Shown here one piece after another: positions 1-11,442 of a stretch of 64,000 bases of DNA. How positions within the stretch are numbered: position 1 is the first letter of the stretch; each line of letters begins with the position of its first letter. The position numbers and the translations under genes are program-made. The notes beneath the pieces are model-generated. The model had not been told where the DNA came from. It saw nothing but the letters and a program-made list of their open reading frames with translations, and ran no database searches. Source of the DNA: Monocercomonoides exilis (Eukaryota; Preaxostyla; Oxymonadida; Polymastigidae); the NCBI GenBank assembly GCA_001643675.2, contig LSRY02000064.1:62001-126000 (forward strand), written 5' to 3'.

Positions 1-1026
1 GTGTGAATCTGTAAAGAATTCGCGATCATCTGAATGTCTGTTAACACGTGAAGTGATTTGCGCTGATTCTGAAATTGCATTTTCTTCATTTTGAATCTCT
101 TCATGGCTTTGCATTTTCATTATTGATTGAAATGATAAACTGCTCTCTGTTTTTCCTTTTTTGATTTTTCTTTTTCATCTTTTCTTGAAAATATCGTTTT
201 ATTCGAATCACATTTTGTCGTTGCTTTTGAATATTTGGCAGCACATTTTTCATCATTATTTCTTCAAATAAATTTTTTGTCATCCATCCTTTATTTGACG
301 TGTGCAATATAAAATTTTCATCACTCCACTGTTCTTTTATTTCTTTTTCAAATTTGTTGGGTAATAGAAGATGTGAAGGAAGATGGCATCCATCTGCCCT
401 TACAATAAAAAAGAAGAGTCAAATGATGAAGCGGAGGAATTTTCAAAGAAGGAACGAATTTGCATTTGCTCGAGACAACCCTTTTATTTTCTCTTTTGTC
501 AGAAGATTGGCAACTTGTTTCATCCAATTGAAAGATCAATGAAGGATGATATTTTTTCTGTTTCATCAAGTTACGCAAGCGCGATAAAAAAGACAAAACA
601 TTACTTTTCAATGAGGCCCTTATACGTGCATGATCAAGCTTAATTGGATGTATTGTTCTAAGTTGTTTGTGTCTAGAAAGAAAACCATATACCCAACGCA
701 TGCTGGGCATTTCGATATAAACAGCAGATTTTTCAGAACGTTGTTTTCTAATTCTCCAAGCCTAAGTTTTTATAAATTAGCTGGAAAGAATAAAGAAATC
801 AAACTATTCTCGGGATGTCTTTCAATGTTGGTTGAGTCGAAACATCATCCCAATTCAAAAGGATTTCTTCTAGCCTATCTTCTTCTTCCTCCGACAAATA
901 TCTTGGCCTGCCGTTTTTCCCTGCAATTTCTCCTTTTGAAATCATTCGAAGTGCCCTTTGTTGACAATAATAGCTATTTCGTTCAGATTTATTGATGACA
1001 ATTTTTTCTTTTTTCATATCATCCAT
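1..1026 (-). pseudogene. DDE (pogo/CENP-B-like) transposase remnant, cut by the window edge
   Basis: The reading order from 1026 down to 1 matches a pogo/Tigger-type transposase. First comes a helix-turn-helix with GRPRYLSEEEEDRLEE, then a second DNA-binding part with MPSMRWVYGFLSRHKQLR, then the first catalytic aspartate in LIFQLDET, then SNKGWMTKNLFEEIM, which in this family precedes the second aspartate. The pieces lie in several frames. A 43-nt GTTTGA...AG intron (762-804) would join LKDIPRI to AWRIRKQ. Near 350-380 the frame shifts by one base within the segment that should read GRWMPS followed by LLLPNKFEKEIKEQW. A stop at 101-103 is followed by an open +1 frame to the edge. I cannot see the second aspartate. 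No terminal inverted repeats were found. Most likely a dead copy. Confidence 0.65.
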
Positions 1027-1365
1027 TTATGAAAGTTGAATAATGTTCCAAAATATTGTTTTTCGATAAATATTATTTAATGATATGGGAAAAACAACCA
1101 TAACAGAATTAAAAAATATAAAAAAAACTATTTTAAAATCTATATTCAATTGTTAATAACTTTTGATATGAAATATTTGTTTTAAAGAAACTTTCCTTTC
1201 ATTTGAACTGAATTGTGCGGGTTTGTGCAAATGTGCGGGTTTATGCGCACACCATCATATTCTAATTTTGTTTTTAAAAATTTTTTAAATTTGATAATGA
1301 AACTTAATTTTTGTTTTATTTTGCAGTAAATTAATTGTGAAGTGAATTCAAAAAAGATCAATGCA
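1027..1365. other. AT-rich spacer, no gene seen
   Basis: Between the start of the transposase remnant and the stop codon of the RING-finger gene. It is mostly A/T runs and holds no convincing ORF, RNA gene or repeat. Confidence 0.6.
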
Positions 1366-2575
1366 TCAGTTATATCTTGAAAGTGAAGTGGAAAATAGAA
1401 GCAGCTCTTCCTTTTGAACCTTGCCCTTCTTTTGGCTTTCATTCTGTTGTTTTCCCTTCTTTGGACTTTGAGATGAAGTGAGTGTAGTTTTTTCTTTATT
1501 TGCCAATGCTCTTCGAGGGAGCAATGCTGCGATGCTGTCATCCATTCCAATCGGAGCAGAATTCCTTTCGCGCATAAACACTTCATCTGCCGCACTGCTT
1601 TCTTCGTTGCTTTTGTTCTGAAATGCATCTTTCTCATTCTTTCTTCCTTTCTTCTCTTCAAATTTCTTGTCTTGAGCTTTTGAAGAGCCACTTGTTTTTT
1701 TGGATGCTTTGTCTCCACCATTATTTGTTCCATCATGCGATTTTCTCTTATGATTGTCTTTTCCGCTTCCATTATGCTTCTTCCTTCCTTCAGAGTCTTC
1801 TCCTTCTCCTTTGCCTTTCCTTTCTTCTTCTCTTTGCTTCCTCTCCTTTTCTGCTTCTCTCTGTTTAGCTTCCTCTTCCTTTTTCTTCTTAGTGAGATCA
1901 GCAAGCGAAGGCATGCTTTCTTCCATCATGCCCAATTCTATTTGATCTCCAGGTGACACAAAGAAGCTTCCGCCAGCTGAAACTGAACTGTCTCTGATTT
2001 CATTCACCCCAGCGCCTATTCCGTATGCCAGGCTGTGTGCATACTGCTCCTTCATCATCTGCTCTGCCTTCTCTGCATTCAGCGTGTCTTCTCTTTCCTG
2101 CTCTTCTCTTCTCCTCTCCTCCCGCTCTTTCTCTTCCTTCCTCTTTGTTAGCGCCACGCTGTACTGCTCCAGCACATTCGGTGTGATTGCCCCTTCCACT
2201 TCCATTTCAGCTATGCTGTATTCAGCATCCATAGGCAGATGCTCCACAACTCTGCTGTACCGCTCCGTACCCCATCCCTTGTGATGGTGCTGGATATCCT
2301 TGATTCGAAGTGTTATTTCTGTCGGAAGCCATTCAACTCCGCCCACTTCAGCAGCAATGATGGACGTGTGGAGCGGGTCGAGGAACAGCCTTTGCCCGTC
2401 GTCGCTCTGATAGAAGAAGAAGAGATGAGGTGTGGCTGGCAGGTTGTGACGTGTTGGGGAAGGAAGGATGGACGGATTGGCGAGTGGAGAAGTGGGTGTG
2501 CCGAATGAAGTGTCTTTGCAATCAGCAGCTGATGATGAAGATGAGGATGAAGAAGAAGAAGAAGAAGAAGAAGAA

Positions 2576-2609
<34 letters not shown>

Positions 2610-4725
2610 CGTCGCTGTGTGATTGCTTCAAATCTGCCCCTGTCACTTTTGGCAGCGCTGCAACATTTGAGTGGGTGGAAAGTGGAGATGATTGTGTTGA
2701 AGAAGACGATGAAAGAACTGAAGTGGATGATTCAAACGATGATGAAATGGGGATTTCTCTTTCTGACTTTTCTTCTTCTTTCCTTTCTTCTTTCCTTTCT
2801 TCTTTTCTAGGAAAAGCATCTTCTTCTTCTTTTCTTCTATTTGATTGTGGTTCTTTTCCGCTGCTTTCAGTAACTGTTTTTTCGCTTTTATTTGACTTTT
2901 CGTTATTCTTTTTTGTATCTTTTTGCATTTTTTCTGATTCTTTTGTTTCTGATTCAATATTTTTTTTCTTTTTCTTTTGTGAGTTATCTTTCTCTTCTTT
3001 GTCAATCCTCGTTTTTTCCATTCTTTGAACTGATGCCTTTTCGTCCATCTTTGAAGAAGAACTCTTCAGAATGGTTGAATTTGTATCAGTCAACTGCAAA
3101 TCACTTGTCTTTCGTTTATCGTTTGCTCCATCAGAATCAAAAATCATTTCACTGCTTTGCGCTTTTTGAGTCCTTTTTTGTGGTTTTTTCTTCTCAAATT
3201 CTTTTGAGCTGAGTGAAGGAAATTCTTCCATCAAGCCAACAGCTTGTGGAGCAAGAGACGATGCTGTCGTTGCTGTTGGCTTTGCTTCTGTTGTAACTTT
3301 GTTCGCACTCTTTTTGTGTTTATTTGTTTGCGTTGTATCCAAATGTGCTTCTTCCATCTGATTTGAATGTTTTGAAGAAGAAGAAGAAGAAGAAGAAGAA
3401 GTCATTGAGGGCAAGCCTAAATAACTTGAATTCCCTGTATATGCTTCTTCACTTGAAGACTTCGATTTTTTTTCCTCTTTTTTATCCTCCATAACGTATT
3501 GTACTTCATAAACGTCCTCGTCCACAATCGGCAGCTTGATTTCCTTCATCGCAATTCCTTCCTTCTCAAAGCGCACCTTCAGCCTCTGAATGGCATCGAG
3601 CACAAAAGGAAGCGTTTCTTTCTCAAAAAGAACAGCCTCCTCTGCAAATTTCTGCAGCTCAGCACGCTCTCTCGCCAGCAGCGCCCTCATGTGCGCCTGT
3701 TCAGAAGAAACACGCTGAGGCGCATTGCGAACGTTGTTCACGATAACAGCTGTGGAAAATAGTGGGTCTTCTGATGAACAGAAAAACTGAGAAGAGTAAA
3801 GGGCGGAGCAATAAGCATCTGTTGGATCCTGCTTATCTTCCTTGTCCAAAGAAGATATTTGTATTGGAAGAGTATATTCGTTAGATCTCCCAAATAGCTT
3901 GAAAGTAATTTCATAAGGCGTTTCCTCGTGAATTGATTGTTTTAATTGAAAAGTGTGATCTGTCGTCTTTATTTGCCGAAAAGGCATAAACTCTTTTGGC
4001 ATAAGCATTTCGAAGCATAGAGGGCATCGTTTGACTCTTGGAGGTCCAATAGTCTTCATTATTTCTGTCGGCGTAAGGCTTGTTTCAGAGGCGATATCTT
4101 CGTCCCTCTGGGTTAAGTATCTGTGAATGCAAATATCGCAAAATATATGTCCGCATTTCGATATTCGTGCCATAACTGGGGTGTCTGAAAGACAAATTGG
4201 GCATGGAACAACAATTGGTGATTGTGATATAACTTCGCGGATATTTTCCCATTCTAAAAATTCTTTTGCATTCTCCTTCATGAAAATATTATCTATTTTG
4301 TTTTCTTTTATTTCAGTCTTTTGTTGTTTCAACGATTTTGGAACAAATGCTGCAGCGTGAATGTTCAACGAAAATTGTTTATCAATCTTTTTATCATCTA
4401 AATTCTTGATATTTAGAATTTTGTTTGATTCATTTGTTGATAAGACAAAATAGAAACTATATTTTTTCAAGAAATAAAACGAAATGAAAATATTTTTCAA
4501 AACACACTTAGATAAAAGATATGATTCTTGATCTTTTGTCGTGCAATGAATTTTTGTTGGACGAGTAAAATGCGAAAATCGTTGAGGAATATGACGAGGT
4601 AATAAAATTGTATCAAGATTTTTAATAATTTGCTTTATTTCCTTTTTATTCTCATGCGAACGTTGAACGTGAGTGCGGATGTCTTCTTGTTGTTCTGATT
4701 TTTTGTTTCGAGATGAAGAAGACAT
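1366..4725 (-). CDS. RING-finger E3 ubiquitin ligase, RNF10/Mag2 type (1119 aa)
   Basis: A C3HC4 RING lies at residues 175-237 (C175, C178, C191, H193, C196, C199, C234, C237), starting CPICLSDTPVMARISKCGH. An insert of about 34 residues sits before the last cysteine pair. Far downstream is the second RNF10 hallmark, the FYQSDDGQRLFLDPLH block, followed by VVEHLPMDAEYSIAEMEVE and a charged helix, as in RNF10 and yeast Mag2. Those proteins ubiquitinate small-subunit ribosomal proteins on stalled ribosomes; the same role here is inference. The middle is poly-Ser (encoded around 2530-2610), and the C-terminus is a Lys/Glu-rich coil. The gene appears intronless. The ATG at 4723-4725 is the first Met of the open frame. 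The protein is longer than animal RNF10 because of low-complexity expansions. Confidence 0.85.
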
Positions 4726-4954
4726 TTAATGAAATGAATATCAAAATTCATAAATAATTAAGGGTCAATTTTCTTTTTGCCGTTATCATTTTTTGATTCT
4801 CGAATATGTTGAATTGCTTTGATGATTAAGTAATGTTAATATGATTTTATCACAAAAGGACCCGAGAACGAATTTTAAAAAATGAATAAGAGAAACAGTC
4901 ATATTGAAAGTTAATAAAACAGCAAATACAAAAAAGCATAATGCAATTTTTTGT

Positions 4955-5374
4955 TTAAATGATTTGAGTGGCTTTCGGTTTCAGTGTTCCAAATGGTTTA
5001 AAACGATATCTGTTGAAAGGCCAACTGTAATCATCTTCACTCGGCATCCTTGGAATTAGTGGATGAATTGTACATCCAGTGCGCACTCGATCATAAGCCC
5101 CTGATACACCTCCAGGATTTTTTGGTTGAATCTTTTCATACCAATTTGGATTTTTATGATCATATGATTGAAGATTGTCCACATATCTGGTAGCTGCTCC
5201 AGAACCAATTGGCCACCATAAGCAATCGAATTCGCAATTATCTTCGCATTCTTTCAAAAGGAATTGTGTTGAAAGACACAAGCATTCACAGTTATCTTCA
5301 ATATCTTCAGAACAACAAGACAAGGAAAAATCAATTATCAAGCATAAAATAAACATAAATAAAAAATATATCAA
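4955..5374 (-). CDS. Small cysteine-rich secreted protein, unknown function (139 aa)
   Basis: I do not recognise this protein. It starts with a clear hydrophobic signal peptide (about residues 1-19, MIYFLFMFILCLIIDFSLS). This is followed by a cysteine-rich stretch, with about nine Cys between residues 20 and 51, including CCSEDIEDNCECLC. The rest is Pro/Tyr/Trp-containing with only one further Cys. No transmembrane segment follows, so secretion or lumenal residence is inferred. It is intronless and is transcribed divergently from the phosphatase gene, with 106 bp between the two start codons. It could be a surface adhesin fragment or a disulfide-rich secreted factor; nothing here decides between these. 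Confidence 0.6.
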   Translation of the reverse strand: MIYFLFMFILCLIIDFSLSCCSEDIEDNCECLCLSTQFLLKECEDNCEFDCLWWPIGSGAATRYVDNLQSYDHKNPNWYEKIQPKNPGGVSGAYDRVRTGCTIHPLIPRMPSEDDYSWPFNRYRFKPFGTLKPKATQII

Positions 5375-5480
5375 TTACAAGAAAATTCGATTGCGAACGT
5401 TAAATTTACAGCTCAAAATAATTATAATTCCTCCTCATGAATTATGATCTTTTTAACCTTAAATATTTTGATGGTTTGGA
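5375..5480. promoter_or_regulatory. Bidirectional intergenic region (106 bp)
   Basis: It separates the start codons of two divergent genes (secreted Cys-rich protein on the minus strand, phosphatase on the plus strand). It must hold both 5' untranslated regions and core promoters. I see no TATA-like element that I would defend. Confidence 0.4.
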
Positions 5481-6712
5481 ATGAGACCTGCATTTCAAAG
5501 CATGCAGGTTGAAGTTAACTTTAGAACGCAGGGTCATACGTATTCTCGTCAGCAGCCATCAATCCTTTTTGGAAGGACCAGGACAGCTCCACCATATTTT
5601 ACTGAGATTATTCCACGTGAACTTTACATATCCAATCTTGAAGGAGCATGTGATCTTATCAATCTGCACGTATGCAAACGAAATGTTTGTATTTTGTTAT
5701 TTAATTTATTTCTTGATATAAGGCTAAAGGTATCACACACATTGTTTCTGTTTTAAAAACTCGTTGTTCGGATGAATGTTCAAAATCAATACAACGACTT
5801 TGGGTTTGTTCCTTTATGTGCTTTTCATTATTTAAGTGTTCTATGTGCGAATTTGATTAGCTTCCAATTGTTGACTCTGCTGCTAAAGTCAGAGAATTTG
5901 AAAGCTTGTGGCCAGAAGCGCTTAAAGTTTGTGAGTTTTTCATTTTTCAAAATATTCATATAACTTTAAACTGCAATTAAGTTTTTGAGGGATTGTAGAA
6001 AGAGTCATGGTACTGCACTTGTCCATTGTAGAGCAGGAATGAGTCGATCTTCGACAGTCGTCCTTGCTCATCTGATGGAATATGATTGCTTAAGCCTTCG
6101 AGATGCATGGAACTTACTTAAGGGGCTTCATGAAATTGCTTCTCCAATAACTGTATGTTAATATTTGTACGCTTTTAATTTTGTAGATTTTTTCCAATAC
6201 TTCAGCCATTCTTTATCAGTTTGATAAATTTTGAAAGGTACCTTCAACACAAACGGTCAGAAATACCTTTTTCGCAAACTATTCCTTCGATGGTTCTTTC
6301 AGAGTATCAAAAGCAAATGGCCAGTTTTCTTTTTCCTTCTGTACCTTTTACCGAATTTTTCCATGTTGTTGAAGAATGTCATGGCAACTGGCTAAGTGCA
6401 GCAAGATTGTTCCACACTCGAAATCCCGAAGCCCTGCGATCATTCAAAATGAGATTCGGTGGAGGGGCATCTGATTTTCATCCTCTGTGTGATATCATTG
6501 CCGAACAGAGAAATGATGATCCTGCAGAATTCTTTCCTTCTATAATGCGAGGTGACAAATTATCAATGTTTCGATCAAACTTGTCAAAAATAAAAGCTAA
6601 AGGATCAATAAAATCTGAGAAGAGAGAAATTCACCGAGAAGCGTCAAGTTTAAGAGACACTACAACTCAAATATTGTTGGCAAATGATGTTTCTGCAACT
6701 GAAAAGGAATAA
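5481..6712 (+). CDS. Dual-specificity protein phosphatase (337 aa, 5 exons)
   Basis: Predicted exons are 5481-5669, 5723-5803, 5861-5926, 5982-6152 and 6206-6712. All introns are short GT-AG (52-57 nt) and keep the frame. The spliced protein has IIPRELYISNLEGA, the general-acid aspartate region LPIVDSAAKV, and the catalytic loop VHCRAGMSRSSTVV (HCx5R; Cys nucleophile and P-loop Arg both present). After that come AWNLLKGLHEIASPIT and PFFISLINFERYL, the usual end of the DSP fold. About 155 residues follow without a recognised domain (FPSVPFTEFFHVVEECHGN and onward). It should remove phosphate from Tyr or Ser/Thr residues; the substrate is unknown. Its 3' end converges on the Dim1 gene, 82 bp away. 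Confidence 0.88.
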
Positions 6713-6794
6713 TTATTTATGAAGTGATTAAAATTGATGTTTTTGAAACAAAAAATAATTTTTGTGTTGATAAATATTTATTTATTTATTTATT

Positions 6795-7424
6795 TTAATA
6801 TTTGTATTTTGTTGAATAATCTTTTGGTGCTTCCACCAAACCCCTCCCTTTTCTTGCCCCTTTCCAAACTGTCTCGACGATTGCAATAAACTCCTCTTTG
6901 TTATCCATCGCCCAATTTATTTTGTTGTTATTTCCAGTACCGAGGTCAACCATGATATGTTTGTTACGATAAAAGAACATCGTTGAGCAGGGATCATAAA
7001 GTTCATACATTTTATTAAAATCTGGAACTTCAGTAATATCAACCTAATTTGAAAGTTAATTTTATCAGAATATTTTAAAGGCTAAATTCACTTTAATAAG
7101 TTCAAACAAGATAAATGACGGCATAGTTTGCAATCTTTGCTGATACTGCATATAATAATTCATCCATTATCATGCAAGTTGCATCATCATCGTGTCCAAA
7201 GCGAATGACCTAAATTTTATAATGATTTTTAAAATACAATTAAAAGAATTCTGATTCATACCACAACTCTTTCTTCTTCAGTAACAATTGCTTGATCAAC
7301 TGCATATCCTATCATTTCATTCAAAATCATGAGAATGTTAATTTATATTAAAATAAGTAATAAATATATGATGTAAATCAAATAAAATCTCACCAGAATG
7401 TAAATGAGGAAGCATAAAGGACAT
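6795..7424 (-). CDS. DIM1: U5 snRNP thioredoxin-like protein Dim1/Dib1 (TXNL4A family, 142 aa, 4 exons)
   Basis: Exons in transcript order are 7424-7394, 7308-7262, 7209-7108 and 7043-6795. The protein starts MSFMLPHLHSGYAVDQAI, runs through VIRFGHDDDATCMIMDELL, and ends MYELYDPCSTMFFYRNKH, LGTGNNNKINWAMDN and GARKGRGLVEAPKDYSTKY. It matches the Dim1/Dib1 family end to end at the canonical 142 residues. Dim1 is a component of the U4/U6.U5 tri-snRNP needed for spliceosome activation, which fits a genome with many introns. Note HDDDATC where most eukaryotes have HDWDPTC. The introns begin GTGAGA, GTATGA and GTTTGA. Confidence 0.95.
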
Positions 7425-7851
7425 TTTGGTAATTTATTTCAAAAATATAATAATATGGGTAAATTTCACAAATAAGGAATAATTATTTCTTTAACGAAAA
7501 AAACTACAATTTGTTCCAAACTTTTTCCACAACCTTATCATGAGAAATCTTTGATTCTCATGTCAAAAAATCATCGGAAATTTTTCGAAATTGAGAAATT
7601 AATTAAATGTTCAGAATGGAACAAAATTAATAAAGCAAAAAATATCGTACCAAATGTGTCAAATTCTTGTTTTTTATGAATTTTGTTCCAAACTCAACTT
7701 TCTAATATTTTTCATATTTTTTTTATATTCTCTCTATTTTATACGTTGAGATGAAAGACTTATCATGATATAATCGCAGAAAAAGCTTGGAACAAATTGA
7801 TGACTTTTCATTTATGCAATATTATTGTCCAAAAGGGAGATAATTTCTTGC

Positions 7852-8100
7852 ATATGTGTCTAAATTTTTTTGAAAAGTTTCTTTTGTTTTATTTTCAAAT
7901 TTAATAAAATTCCATTTTTCAATAATATTTCTGTTCACATAGACCAAATTCTTCTGTTATGGAAACAAATTCTTGACAATGTTTGTATTTCCGTTTTTGT
8001 GAAGTTTCTTAAGCATGAACAGTTAATTGATTGAAAAATGAAATATTTATTTTATTTGAAAATAAAACAAAAGGAACTTTTCAAAAAAATTTTGACATAC
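7852..8100. repeat. Palindromic repeat element, copy 1 (about 100-bp inverted arms)
   Basis: The left arm reads AAATTTTTTTGAAAAGTT, then CTTTTGTTTTATTTTCAAAT. The reverse complement of the right arm (about 8000-8100) gives the same string, differing by a few bases, around a loop of about 50 bp. Two diverged copies with the same arms lie at 38105-38360 and 38410-38655. There is no coding potential, so this is probably a non-autonomous foldback or MITE-like element. Confidence 0.6.
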
Positions 8101-8621
8101 GAAAAAAATTTTGAATTTGTTTCTGACTTTTTCTGCTTTCATGCAATTACAAGTTCTGTACACTCATTGTAAGAAATTCAAAAAATTTTTTTATTTGAGA
8201 AAAATGAAAGAATAATTTGTGAGCAGTGAAATTTTTTCAGCCAAAAAAAAAAATTCATCCAAAATGAATATTTTCTTTATTTAAAAATATTTTTTAATCT
8301 ATTAATAGAAATAGATAGAGAAAGAAAAAGAAAGAGAAGTGTGGAAAAAATATTAATTGACGGTTTCACAAAAGGTGTTGTGAAAGAAATCGCTCGCTGA
8401 ACACTTTTCCTAATTTCGATTAAAAAAATAGATAGTAATTATTTTTTTCTTATTTTTCTAACTATCTCATTGATATCAAAAAAGCAAATCTAATTTTGAA
8501 TCTTGGAAATTTTAATTTAAAATTCTTGAATTTGTTCTGAAATTCATCTAATACATCTCCTGAGAAACAAAAAAAGTGATTTCTTTTTTTAATTTTATTA
8601 ATTTTTTATGCAATCAAGACC

Positions 8622-8850
8622 CTATGTTGGTGATTATTTTTGAAATCATAACTTTTTTTGTGGTGTCGAAAATGAAAAGGTTGTTTGTTACCGGGAAGAG
8701 ATTTTGTCTGCAATTTGTGTATTTATCACAATTGATTAATAAACAAATCATTTTGCACAAATAAAGATGTTGATGTTTTTTATAGGACTTTTCACTCTTC
8801 AGTATTCTTTTGTTGATATTCAAGAATAATTTTTAAACCGATGTTTTTGT
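8622..8850. repeat. Dispersed repeat A, copy 1
   Basis: Shares ordered blocks with 37862-38095: ATTATTTTTGAAATCATAAC, AGGTTGTTTGT, GGAAAGAGATTTTG-like, AATAAAGATG and TTTTGTTGATATT. The spacing is similar. The first block also opens the repeat at 37079. Confidence 0.55.
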
Positions 8851-9678
8851 TAGAATAATTTTTATTTCAATAATAATCATCCATATATTAATGGATGTTT
8901 GTTTCTAAATAACAACCTTGCATTTTTTTGTTTTCAATCAATGAATAAATTAGTATTATTTATTATGAAACAACCAATTTTGAATATTCATTGTGAATAT
9001 ATTGTACACTGATCTTTTCGGAAAGATTGTCAGATAAAGAGTTACACTTCACTTTCGATTTTTCAACAAAGTGATTATTATTTTCATTTTTAAAGACCTT
9101 TCAAGAAACATACATGTTTATTCATTTCATAAAATGAAAATGAATAACAGTTCATCATGAATGGAATTCCAAGATCAAATTTTCTGAAAACCATCATCAA
9201 GAAAAGGAAAAAAAATACAAAAAAAAATATTATTTTTCCAATTGAAACATTTTATTTCAAATTTGAGTTGTTCTTTTTCAAAATCGAATTATTTCAAGTG
9301 AAATTATAACAAAAAAAATATTAACCTGAAAACAAACAAAACCAAAAAGAGAAAAGAAACTTTATTCGTTTCTCGTTTATTTTTCTTTTTATTGAATGCC
9401 TTTTTTCCAAATAATCAAGAAAAATTGTTTGTATTCAAAAAAATTTCTGTTTTGGCTCAAAAATTGAATTCTTTCAAAATGATGAAAATAATAAAAAATA
9501 ATAATACATCTTTTTTATTTTTAAATGAAACTCTGAAAATAAATTATTTAATTTAAAAATGCAAAAAATGTTTTAAACATTTCAAATAATGATAGCATTG
9601 CTTAAGTAATACCAATAAATTTTTTTGGAACAAAATGAGAAAAAAGCGCGAACCCCTGAAAATACCTATTTTTTATTT

Positions 9679-11200
9679 TTAATATCTTCCTCTTCTTCCT
9701 CTTCCGCCTCCAAATTTGATATCAAAACCGAACTTTGGAGTGACGTGGGGATTTAAGTGGGATTTAGCATGATTTTCATAATGTTTGAACGGAATAAGCT
9801 TGTGACATAGTTCGCATTCAATAGGTTCTTCATCTAATTTTTTCTTTTTCTCTTCTTCTTCTTTTCTATCTTTCTCCAGTAATTTTCGAATAATTTCATC
9901 ATCCTTCTTCAATTTTTCTTGTTGTGCGTCTTCATTCTTCAATAAATCTTTTTGTTCTTTTGAGTTTGACAAGTCCAATTCTTTGTTCTTTTTCTCCTTT
10001 CCGTCAGAATCAACTCTTTCTTTTTCTTTATCCTTTCCAATTTGCTCATTTGCAGTTTTTGAAGCTATGCTTAACGGAGATGTAAATGGAGGAGGCGGAA
10101 ACGGAAATTCCGCAGTACCAATTTCGGATGACTGTGACTTGCTGGATTCAGGATTTGGCTGCGAGGCTAATACAGATAACGACGGCAGTGCAGCAGGAAC
10201 AAAAGGCATTGAAGGTAATGAAGGAAGTTTTGGAAGAGATGAAGGCACTTTAGAAGCAGGACATATTGGTAAGGTTGGTGGTGATACCAGATTGGAAGAT
10301 GGATATTGTTGCGAATTAGTGTGCAAATCTTTAGAATTAATAGTTTGAGGTGCTTCGAATTGACTTTGTTTTTGCACAACAGGAGGATCTGGTAGAGTTT
10401 TTGAAGAAAATTGACTATAATTAGAATTAACATTTGATAACAAAGACTTAGGTTCGCACGAAGGAATCGGCTCACATATAACCGAACTTTTCTTCTCGAT
10501 TTCAGAAGAATGAAATTCTTGAAATTTGGGAAATTCTTGAAATTTGGGAAATTCTTGCATTTTTTTCTGTAAAACTTCGTTACCCTCTTTGATTTCATGA
10601 ATATCGTTGTAAGCGTCAGGAGAACATTTATCACGATATAAATATTGATTTTTCTCAGATTCATTGAATGCTGATTGGGAAGGAGTAAATTGCTCTGGAA
10701 TCCCAAATGAGGACTGAGACATAAAACTTAAACTTTTTTCCATTGCTGTAATTTTGTCCATTATCTGTGGAAGCTGGGTTTCTAATTTCTAAAAACAATT
10801 CAAAAAAATTTTTTTTGAAGAACAAAAATGAATACCATATTCATTCTATCTATCTTAGAAGCTATAATATCTGAAGGGCTTTTGTCATCTTCATGTGGGC
10901 GAGACGAAAACGTAAACTTATTGAGAATAGATTTTGCTTTTAAAATAAATTATTTATTCACAAACACAAAAATTCATTACAAAGCATACAAATTAAATCT
11001 GCCATGAAACCGGCTTTCACTGCACAGGATGTTGTGTCTTGAGGAGAAATTGCACAATATCTTGAATAAAACATTATCTGAAGTTGATTCTGCAAATTTT
11101 GAAGAAAATCAGGAAAAGATGAATATAAGGCATTTGCACTTTCGAAGTCAACTTCCTCAAATAATTTTTTTTCGATTTCAAATGGTTCTAACCAAGACAT
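9679..11200 (-). CDS. C2H2/C2HC zinc-finger protein with C-terminal RG-rich tail (473 aa, 3 exons)
   Basis: Exons in transcript order are 11200-10990, 10936-10836 and 10788-9679 (introns GTATGC and GTATTC). I do not recognise the family. The N-terminal 70 residues (MSWLEPFEIEKKLFEEVDF and onward) look helical. The middle is Ser/Pro-rich with a tandem EFPKFQ repeat and a Lys/Glu coiled coil (RKEEEEKKKKLDEE). The C-terminus holds one finger, CELCHKLIPFKHYENHAKSH (C-x2-C-x11-H-x3-H), then GFDIKFGGGRGRRGRY. The finger plus arginine/glycine tail suggests an RNA-associated or ubiquitin-binding adaptor, but that is inference. The ATG at 11198-11200 was chosen because the upstream open frame has no other ATG. 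Confidence 0.7.
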
Positions 11201-11442
11201 ATTCAAGCTTTAAGAAAAGATTATTCCGAAAAAAACATAGCCCATTCTAAAATATTTGATTCAAATAACTCTTTTTTTTTTCAAAAAATTAATCAGATTA
11301 TAAAAATGTTCAAAATAAATAAATAAAAAATTAGAATCTACAAATAAAGAATTCTCTTTGATAATAATGATGAACAAATCAACATATAACATTTAAAATC
11401 ATAACTTTAATTTTCTATACTGAAGAACTTAATAAAGTATTT

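Larger units (their letters stand above)
7425..9678. other. 2.25-kb AT-rich gene-free region with repeats
   Basis: No supportable gene. It contains two members of the dispersed repeats annotated separately (7852-8100 and 8622-8850), a block of tetranucleotide-like GAAA/AAAG sequence near 8310-8340, and many homopolymer A/T runs. The short ORFs at 8576-8823 lie inside a repeat and are not genes. Confidence 0.6.

Noticed and set aside
1182..1904. 240-codon minus ORF overlapping the RNF10-like C-terminus
   Set aside because: A shifted frame of the same Lys/Glu-rich region, with no domain and no start context.
2468..3028. Plus-strand ORF with a poly-Glu/poly-Asp run
   Set aside because: It is the antisense reading of the poly-Ser and Lys/Glu region of the RNF10-like gene.
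8576..8823. Small ORFs on both strands
   Set aside because: They lie within dispersed repeat A and are not conserved as frames in the second copy.
7500..9600. A CRISPR-like or other regularly spaced array
   Set aside because: Repeated A/T words occur, but there are no evenly spaced direct repeats with unique spacers; the pattern is inverted repeats and low complexity.
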